From contig CM049314.1 in NCBI GenBank assembly GCA_026874595.1, positions 64,826,800-64,890,799 of the forward strand: a stretch of 64,000 bases of DNA, given 5' to 3'. Source of the DNA: Sipunculus nudus (lineage: Eukaryota; Annelida; Sipuncula; Golfingiida; Sipunculidae). Positions 56,640 to 64,000 of this stretch are shown piece after piece; the first letter of the stretch is position 1, and every line of letters starts with the position of its first letter. The notes beneath the pieces were generated by a model that saw nothing but the letters and a program-made list of their open reading frames with translations, was not told where the DNA came from and did no database searches. The position numbers were made by a program, and so were the translations under genes.

Positions 56640-57270
56640 TTCACTGAAGTTGACAGCGGTTGACCTTTTAGTGTAAACGGGGATGTATTTCCGTAGGAAT
56701 TTGATGCCCAAATTATGAAAATGACTGATTTAGCATAAACAGGATATGAACAAATGGAGAATGTTAGGTAACATATTTTCATATCCCTCTAACACCGAAA
56801 ATCCAAGATGGCCGCCTTCACCCTTGGGAATTATTGAGTGTTGGGGATATAGTGTACTTTCATGTGTAACAAAACGACGTTGTCTTATGAATTGAATAAG
56901 TAAGAGCTTGCTTTCATTTTATTTGCACTTAAGCTGATGAATGAATGCAAGTTATATTTATTTTATGCACCCTTTGACCCCAAGGAATCCAAGATGGCCA
57001 CCACTGCAGTCTTAACATAAAGATAATGCTATTATACTGAATTTGTCTCTTAAAACTTAATGATATTGGTTCGATTTTCTAATTCTTTGAATGTGTTCTG
57101 TCGATTGCAACTAAAAAGGAGTTTTTTTTATGAGCTCTGTGACCCCTGGGAATCCAAAAGGGCCGCCATGGGATTATTAAGATAATGATAAAACTTAATG
57201 ATATTAAATAATTGGATCGATTTATACTTTTTTTGTGTTCTGTTAATTGCAACTAACCAGGAGTTGTCGG
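56640..57270. repeat. Degenerate repeat with YY1-like ATGGCCGCC motifs
   Basis: Three units of roughly 170-190 bp each carry a 'CC.GGGAATCCAAGATGGCCGCC'-like phrase (near 56800, 56985 and 57150). Units 2 and 3 share AAAACTTAATGATATT and GTGTTCTGT.GATTGCAACTAA. An inverted relative lies at 60600-60840. Confidence 0.55.
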
Positions 57271-57930
57271 AAGTTACAGAGGGTACGCAAGGTCAAAGTA
57301 CTAATATTTTAAAGCATAAAAATAACTTGGGCACAACACGGTCATATGTTATGTGATATGGTGATCATAAGGAAATAAACCTGATGAAATTGATGCTCGT
57401 GATCTCTTTTTTATATTGCTAATTCTCTCGTAGTAGTACTACATGGTCTAGGTGCCTACCATATAACAGCAAAACAAACATTTAGAATCAATTTGTGTGG
57501 TTATATGGAAGATTCCAAGATTCCAAGGTTCCAAAAGCTTTGTTTGTGGTCTTGATACAAAAATATTCATGTCATATTAATCTATTTAAAGTACCTTGTA
57601 GAACAGGGGGATCAGTAGAAACCGTTGTCTGGATATTTTATATTTCTATATTGTTTATCTGAATGTGAGCTGAAATAGGTCTTGTTGTAACAAGTTATAG
57701 ATAAGGTACTTCTAAAAGCTAAAAGGAGACAAATAATGCACAAAAAAAAAAGTAATTAGCCATATTTGATCATCAGAAAAGAAGGCACATCTGCATATAT
57801 AAAATGGCATATGAGTACGCATTATTCTTAAAGGAAAGTTTGTACCTTACAGGAATACATAGAAAAATATCTCTACGGTACACTTTTTGCATAAAACGGA
57901 CCATGTAGATCCGGGCATTAACACCAAGGA
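57271..57930. other. No gene seen
   Basis: AT-rich sequence without recognised features. Confidence 0.5.
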
Positions 57931-57934
57931 TTTT

Positions 57935-58225
57935 TTATTTTTTTTGGGGGGGGGGGGAGGGGAGGGGAGGTAGCTGCCTCCATTTTTAATGCAAACTTAA
58001 CTACATATATGTACATCTGCAGATTTCTATTCAGGTTTCGGAGTAGGTGACAGGGCAGTATCACACGATTCCTCTCATTTTGTCCTGGCATTCACCAAGC
58101 CCAAATGACCACTGCACCTGCGGGACCTAGGTGCGCAATCATCCCCATTGCTGGGTCATACAACCAAGGATCCCCCGAAAGGCGCACTCGTTTGGGAGTT
58201 AAGCACGGCCGTTAGGCACGACAGT
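57935..58225 (-). repeat. tRNA-derived SINE, 5'-truncated copy
   Basis: On the minus strand the body and tail of the SINE at 62331 are present: CACTC-type core, GCGCCTTTCGGGGG, GATCCTTGG, CCAGGACAAAATGAGAGG, TGCAGATGTACATATA and AAAATGGAGGCAG. A homopolymer (G on the plus strand, 57943-57960) lies at the tail. The tRNA-like head is absent. Confidence 0.75.
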
Positions 58226-59471
58226 TTATTTCCTAAGTTTTAACTTGTAAAAATATAAATATTAAAGCTAAACCCCACTAAGGTTAAACCACATTATCCA
58301 AAAACATTTAATGGAATAATATTTGTGGAGCAGAAAACTCTAGTATTTCTTATGTGAATAATGCCTAAAAATATTTCTCCTTAAATTGCATATTTAAAAC
58401 TTTCTCCCGATACAGGAGGCATTATTTATATCAAGGTTTTCATATCGTGTGCACAGTGAAACGTTGGGAAGAAAACGTTTGAGGCTTTTATCATCCGATT
58501 ATACTACCGTGTTATAACAGGTCTTTTGATTTATGAATTGACTATTGACTAAACATATTTTTGAATTTCAATGTCTTTAATCCCCCGATATTACCAACGA
58601 TATTACCAACGTGTATAACAGGTATGTAATAAAGAGTATGGTCATGCAGTAGAGTGTTTCTATGTAAAGGAGGGAACCTTCACCAGAGATCTTCCATTGT
58701 TTCTCGAATTCAAGAAGAGCGGCGCAGATTGCCCAATTTAACACTTAATCTCTTACACAGCATCATCGGCCTCCGTTGTTGCATGCTCAACGGTTTCACC
58801 AAAGAATTTACATAATAGGACTGTAGCAGAAAAATAAGTATTTCCGATGTTACCAATGACTGTCTTTCAGGCATTGCTGTACCTTAGGATTTAAATATTT
58901 CAACCATGTTCAAGATCAATCCATGTTGACTTTATCTGTATACACATATATGGTCACTTGAAACAGTTATCCTTATATTACATATTCCACTGCCCAACTC
59001 AATATTATTCGAATACGTTCTAAGCGTATCTTATAACCAGCTGCTGTGGCATTCTGGTTTCCTAAGCACGCGCATCTTCTTGTCGAAGCAGACCTGATAG
59101 TTATTCCTGATATTATCATCCGTGGTTACGGTATCTAAATCTTGAGGTGCTTGGTCCCGATTATCCGACATTAACTTACGGGGTTCTCAAAGATACATGT
59201 ATTTGAATTCGCCAGATGCTATTTACATGTACACACTTAATTTTTTATGGACCGAAACAGTATGACCCAGTGCACGTGCAGTTGTTTTGTCTTCTTTTGT
59301 CAGAGCAGCACATTTTTCTGTTATACTATTTCCATCATTTTGTGACAATTACAATAATAGCTGCCCTTTTCCGCCTATAATCAGGTAAACTCAAAAGATA
59401 TTCAGACAAAGGTTTTTAATGCTTCTCGAAGTGAACTAGTTAACAGAATAGTTAACAGGCCATAGGTTGTT
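58226..59471. other. No gene seen
   Basis: Intergenic sequence, no recognised feature. Confidence 0.5.
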
Positions 59472-59780
59472 TGTTACGGGATGACATAAAAGCGGACCGA
59501 ACTGTCTCGCTAGTGAAGCTGGCTATTCTAACGAAGAGGTTGGCACGCCGGACTTGTACGCCACCGACCTGGGTTCGAATCCCGGACGAGCCCCCATTTT
59601 GTTACGAAGACAAATAAATGAGGGGAAAATCCTGGGCCGAAAACCCGTAGCACAAAAGCGGACCGAATTGTCTCGCTAGTGAAGCTGGCTTTTCTAGCGA
59701 AGCAGTTGGTACGCCACCGACCTGGGTTCGACTCCCGGATCGGCCCAGGATTTTCCCCTCATTTATTTGTCTTCGTAACA
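59472..59780 (+). mobile_element. Composite tRNA-like element with 41-bp inverted repeat
   Basis: It starts TGTTAC, ends GTAACA and is flanked on both sides by TGTT. It holds two tRNA-like bodies in the same orientation (B-box-like GGGTTCGAATCCCGG near 59570 and GGGTTCGACTCCCGG near 59730). Between them the tail segment appears inverted: 59600-59640 is the exact reverse complement of 59740-59780. The single version is at 52374-52529. Confidence 0.7.
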
Positions 59781-60595
59781 TGTTCCTGTAACAGGATCAA
59801 CAAGGCTGTTTTAATCCTTTTTTTCACTACCCACACAAATTGATTTCAAAATGTTTGTTTCGCATTAATACTGTTGGCGATGAATACTAAGCAATAAATC
59901 AGCAGAGAATCAGCTATATGTGAAATATGTAACACGTACATCAATTTCATGTTTTAAAGGGGCCAAATCACTTTTATTACCTAAAGATAATCCCTTGGAG
60001 AATTTATTCAAAATAGGCCAGAAAACGTTTATATCACGCACACAGGCTGCTTGTTTTGTTTATATCAACTTGTTTATAATATGTGAGGGCCCGCCAAAAT
60101 AAAACACATTCAACAATGGCATCGGACAGCAAGTCGGATAGGCGAGAGTTTTGCAAATGGCCTTTTGCAAAAAATAACCTTTTGTGCCTCCGCAAATACG
60201 CCATATACCATATTAGGTTACATTTTTCCCCCCTTTTGTCAACATTGCTGTGTTTATAAACATGTTGTTGATTAACAAGTTCATACATCCTTCACGGAGG
60301 CATTATAAGAACTTTCCAAAACCAGAATTTCCTTTAGAGCGTTAATATATACACAGAGAAGCCAGAAATCACAAAATTTCTTTCAAAATGTAGGTGAATG
60401 TGTACCTTTAAGGTGCATTTGAAAACCATATGACAGTATCTTAGTGTAATGCATTTTAATATGGTCCGTATGAGATATTATTCTGCCAAAACAATTATTA
60501 ATACTGTTGACTATTTGAAAACCATATTACATTATATATGACAGCGTAGTACCCAAGATGTCTAATGTTATTCTTATAATATATAAGATAAAAGG
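59781..60595. other. No gene seen
   Basis: Short frames only. One at about 60116 (MASDSKSDRREF) is protein-like over 35 codons but unassigned. Confidence 0.4.
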
Positions 60596-60845
60596 TTGGT
60601 AAATAAGTTTGACCTTGACCTTGAATACCCTCTCTAACCTTTGGACAGCTCTGGAGTAGTTGGTATTACCAGTACACATTCAAAATCTTATAAATCGATC
60701 CAATATTGTTCATTTTGATGCGATGGTTACAAAATCATAGCAATGTCTAGCCTTTTTTTTTTATTATGATGGCGGCCATCTTGGATTTTTGGGGATTCAG
60801 GGGGATGATAAAATTTGTTACCTAACATTTTCCATCAGCTTATAC
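60596..60845 (-). repeat. Inverted relative of the YY1-motif repeat
   Basis: GATGGCGGCCATCTTGGAT at 60769-60787 and GTTACCTAACATTTTCCAT at 60818-60836 match, in reverse, the 56.75-56.82 kb unit (ATGTTAGGTAACAT and CCAAGATGGCCGCC). Confidence 0.55.
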
Positions 60846-61554
60846 CTAAATGAAGTGAAAACAAGTGCTATCTCAATTTGGGCATTCAATTCCTACGGGA
60901 GTGGGATTTTGCTACATGAGCGACTACACTATTTGATGCAGATGTGTTTTTGGCTGGATTTAGGATGTGGATTTCACGGCCATAATTTCACCTTAATTTT
61001 GCCTGTTCCCTTTAGCTGTCGTCATACTAGAGGACATCGACCCAGAAGTATTGCTGGGCTAGATCAGTAATGTGTATTAGGTACGCTAAGTAGTCCGAAA
61101 TTTGGCTACCTAGTGTAGGTCCCTTGAGATAAGCAGTTTTCAGATAAGCTACATCTGCTAAGGGGCGTAGGAAAAGATTTGTCGGGACCATCTGTTAATG
61201 GGGGATAGCGTCTGGTAGTGGTGGGGCGTTCGCTGCTGACTGGTCAGGGTGCATACATTCATTATTACCATTTACATAATCAGTAAAGACCTACCATATT
61301 GCTGATCGTGTGCTGCATCCTGCTGTAAGTCCATTGAGTTAAAACCCACGAGCAACGAGTATACATATTGTAGCGCACTACAGTCCAAGTTTTGTCTTTT
61401 CCCTGGGTGGCTGTTTTCCTGTGCTGTCTTTTGTTGGACATCCATGCTGGTTACTTTCCCGGAACCCCTTGTCTCATTCAATGTGTCCCGGAGCACCTCC
61501 AGTCCCTTTTTAAAGCCAAGAACTGTGCCAATGGGGGTAAAACTGGTTGGAGAT
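60846..61554. other. No gene seen
   Basis: Intergenic. Small frames without family. Confidence 0.45.
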
Positions 61555-61966
61555 AACCGGCTTCTGTGGCGAAGGGGTAGAGCGCATGACTCAAAACCGT
61601 GAGAGCGTGAGTTCGGTCTCAGCCGAGGCGGTGAGATTTTTTACGGTCGGCCCCCACCCAGGGTGAGCGCTCTGCAGGCTTAATGGGGAGACTGTGCCCT
61701 TTTGTCGTGTTTCACTCACAAACGAGTGCGCCTTTCGGGGGTTCCTCGGTGTAATGACCCAGTCATTGGGATGACACACACTGAGTGCCCACAGGAGTGG
61801 TATACCGAACCTGGTTGACGCCAGGAAAATCAGATATAAGCCCCTGTCACGTAGTTCTAAACCGGAATGGAACTCTGCAGATGTTCATATACTTAGTCAA
61901 GCAATCCAGTAAAAAATGGAGGCGTTTACCTCCACCAAAAAATCTTAAAAAACAACAACAACAAAA
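61555..61966 (+). repeat. tRNA-derived SINE, full-length copy 1
   Basis: The head GGCTTCTGTGGCGAAGGGG contains an A-box-like promoter and GTGAGTTCGGTCTC a B box. The body has GGTCGGCCCCCACCCAGG and GCGCCTTTCGGGGG. The tail has ATGGAGGCGTTTACCTCC and ends in (AAC)n. An imperfect target duplication is suggested by AAAACTGGTTGGAG before and AAAATCTGGTTTGAG after the element. RNA polymerase III would transcribe it. Confidence 0.8.
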
Positions 61967-62223
61967 TCTGGTTTGAGTTCTGCTAGGACTTCCGGTGTGA
62001 CCAGGTCAAGCACCTGAATGTCATTAAAGCCGTGATCACTTAACTTGCGGAGTGCTTCTTTTGTCATGTAATTTTCCTTTGCCCATTTTTTTTTTTCAAT
62101 TTGTTCTCTGGAGTCCGTTTCCTTTTTGCTCCCTTTCATTATTTCTTGCTTGTCTTGGCTCGGTGCGAACTTCACCTCCAAGTCACACCCATCGACATCG
62201 TGATCACATGCTCGCTTGGACAT
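61967..62223 (-). pseudogene. Partial coding segment with SAM-like domain
   Basis: ATG at 62223 begins MSKRACDHDVDG; a charged linker leads to YMTKEALRKLSDHGFNDIQVLDLVTPEVLAEL, a helical SAM-like pattern (KLxxxGF..LxxLxLL..EDL). The frame then runs into the tail of SINE copy 1, which inserted there, so the rest is cut off. Related SAM-like segments occur in transposon-encoded and signalling proteins. I cannot assign a gene. Confidence 0.4.
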
Positions 62224-62330
62224 AGTTCAGTCAACTGTGAGCTTCATTATCGGGAATCAGCACCAGCAAATCGCGTGCTCTGTTTACATGTCCAAGATAC
62301 CCCTTATATTAGATGTCAACCTTGTTTTGT

Positions 62331-62755
62331 CAACGGCTTCTGTGGCTCAGGGGCAGATTTACATATACTTAGTTAAGGCGCAGGACTCAACGCCGGGAGG
62401 TCGTGAGTTCGAATCTCAGCCGAGGCGGTGAGGTTTTTCACGGTCGGCCCCCACCCAGGGTGAGCGCTCTGCAGGCTTAATGGGAAGGTCGTGCCCAACG
62501 GCCGTGTTTCACTCACAAACGAGTGTGCGCCTTTCGGGGGTCCTCGGTGGTATGATTACCAACCCAGGGCCCGTAGGTTCAGTAGTCACCGGGCCTGGTT
62601 ACGCCAGGATATAAAATGAGAGGAAGCGTGTGATACTGCCCTGTCACGTAGTCCGCAACCGCAATGGAAATCTGCAGATGTACATATACTTAGTTAAGGT
62701 AGCATTAAAAATGGAGGCGGTTACCTCCAACAAAGAAAAAATAATAATAAAAAAA
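62331..62755 (+). repeat. tRNA-derived SINE, copy 2, with altered head
   Basis: Flanked by a perfect 13-bp target duplication AACCTTGTTTTGT (62318-62330 and 62756-62768). Head, body and tail match copy 1, but about 21 bp (ATTTACATATACTTAGTTAAG) are inserted between the A-box part and GCGCAGGACTC. The same words occur in the element's own tail near 62680-62698. The 3' end is A-rich. Confidence 0.88.
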
Positions 62756-62894
62756 AACCTTGTTTTGTTTAGTTTCTGCATAGCAAGATGCCGCTGACGC
62801 GTTTTTATATCAAAGTATAAGGCGATTTCAAGTTTTCTGCTGCCGCGGAGGCTGGTGTTCAAGGTATTAGGCGAAGCTGCTGTTATGCTGGGAT

Positions 62895-63058
62895 GCGTGC
62901 TGCTGACTGACTGCATGAGGCGGGCCCTGGCCCTCGGTTCAAATTTGGCGGGCCTTTGCATATTTATCTGGACTGATGTGCCGTCGTAAGTAAGGGGGAG
63001 TGTAGCAATCTATCACCGTTTGGCGTAACATTACAGTCACGGAATAAATGTTTACATA
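62895..63058 (+). repeat. Interspersed repeat A, copy 2
   Basis: Matches 54990-55190; ends GGAATAAATGTTTACAT. Confidence 0.7.
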
Positions 63059-63439
63059 AAATTATAAGGGAACGGGCCAGTGGAGAACCCATAATATTGT
63101 GTTGTGGGTTCGGCCTATGATCCGGATCAAGGAATGAATATCAAGAATATTCATTCTCAAATTATTCGATTTAACATGAAGTCAAGGGAATATGGGCCTA
63201 ATAAGCAAAAGCAATACTTGTTGGAGAACATATGCACCGATGAACATGTGAATATGGGCCAATAACTGAATGAAAACAAGGAATAACTCACAATACCCGT
63301 CGGTGATCGGGGTTCATTAGAATGCATATTTCTAGTTTATTTCTTTAGAAATTGGTGCTCAATAACGCCGGCCTGTTACTTATAACCTGTCAAACGGCGA
63401 TTTAATATATATATTTTTTTAAATATAAATTTATTTATT
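63059..63439. other. No gene seen
   Basis: Includes an A/T-rich stretch near 63405-63440 that forms the tail side of the next SINE. Confidence 0.45.
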
Positions 63440-63655
63440 ATACACAGATTGCACCAAAAAAATTATTATAACTAATCGCAGTACACTCATGACCTCAGAT
63501 TGTAGCGTTCGGTAGATTGTAGAGGTGGCGGGAACCGGAGAACACGGAGAAAACCCTTGGGTGTGGACGGGCAACTTCAACTAGCTCTCATAGCCGCGCC
63601 GGGAATCGAACCCTGATCGCCAGCGGAGAGAGCCGAGCGTTTTACCCCTCGACAG
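63440..63655 (-). repeat. tRNA-derived SINE of a second family
   Basis: On the minus strand: GAGGGGTAAAACGCTCGGCT (A-box region), GGTTCGATTCCCGG (near-perfect B box), then GGGTTTTCTCCGTG and an AT-rich tail. A fragment of the same head is at 12553-12597. Confidence 0.65.
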
Positions 63656-64000
63656 TTCAGTTTAGAGGACATCTGGGTCGATAACGACACTTGGCATGCC
63701 AATAAGCTGTTGCACGCAGATATATTAGACTTATACAGCGGTTTTGTTGAAGACAGGATTAACTCACGTTATTACCAATTATCGCAGTTTTAAGCTATTG
63801 AACGTGACGAATTCATGGAGCTATGGAATCCTATCGGTAGAACCATGTAATACGAAGCAGTCCGACAAGACTGTCATTGGTCTCCCGTGAGAGTCCAGAT
63901 TAAAAAGCATTTTTGTTTATCCTGTTAAATTTAAAAGCTCTTCTGATATTTCGGTATCTGTCTGAGGTCTGGTCTTACACCCTGGCCTGTCGTAAGTGAA
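63656..64000. other. No gene seen
   Basis: The last bases, CCTGTCGTAAGTGAA, recall the CCGTCGTAAGT word of repeat A; the window ends there. Confidence 0.4.

Noticed and set aside
59540-59590. Functional tRNA gene
   Set aside because: B box is good but the acceptor stem does not form and the sequence is part of a repeated element.
1-64000. CRISPR arrays, operons, bacterial signals
   Set aside because: Spliced genes, SINEs and microsatellites show an animal genome; the regular arrays found are minisatellites without spacers.

Overview
The window is AT-rich animal genomic DNA: intron-bearing genes, abundant (TA)n, (CT)n and poly-C microsatellites, tRNA-derived SINEs, LINE, Ty3-type, DIRS-type and DNA-transposon remnants, and a small family of related seven-transmembrane receptors. 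The receptor type and the style of the retroelements point to a marine lophotrochozoan, most likely a mollusc. That placement is inference from recalled families; no marker gene fixes it.

0-20.7 kb is transposon-rich. A nearly complete minus-strand LTR retrotransposon (1536-8491) has LTRs differing at only two of 266 positions, a tRNA-Leu-type primer site and a polypurine tract, but its gag-pol reading frame carries two stops and two frameshifts. A LINE ORF1 remnant follows (8.8-10 kb), then a hammerhead-ribozyme-like motif at 11441-11488. From 14.6 to 20.7 kb there is a nested structure. A Ty3-type gag is split into 19325-20132 and 14600-14838. About 4.5 kb lies between the halves and carries three minus-strand coding units: a Ulp1/C48-like protease with a decayed PHD-like finger, the C-terminal part of a Mutator-like transposase, and a small three-exon gene whose splice phases close perfectly.

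20.7-27.8 kb shows no convincing gene. 27.8-54.7 kb is a receptor cluster: one intact receptor on the minus strand (27820-28899), one intact on the plus strand (44691-45752), one decayed copy (47626-48461) and one truncated after TM3 (54212-54727). Coding exons start just after a 3' splice site. Separate upstream exons, each with a TATA box and a nearby (CT)n tract in the first intron, recur at 29.7, 33.2, 36.35, 39.8 and 53.0 kb. A 3.45 kb tandem duplication (35306-42209) has doubled one of these promoter/exon-1 units.

54.7-64 kb is again repeats: a DIRS-type retrotransposon remnant (RNase H plus tyrosine recombinase), a degenerate repeat with YY1-like motifs, two insertions of a tRNA-like element bounded by TGTTAC/GTAACA with 4-bp flanking duplications, and several copies of a roughly 400-bp tRNA-derived SINE, one of which has a piece of its own tail copied into its head.
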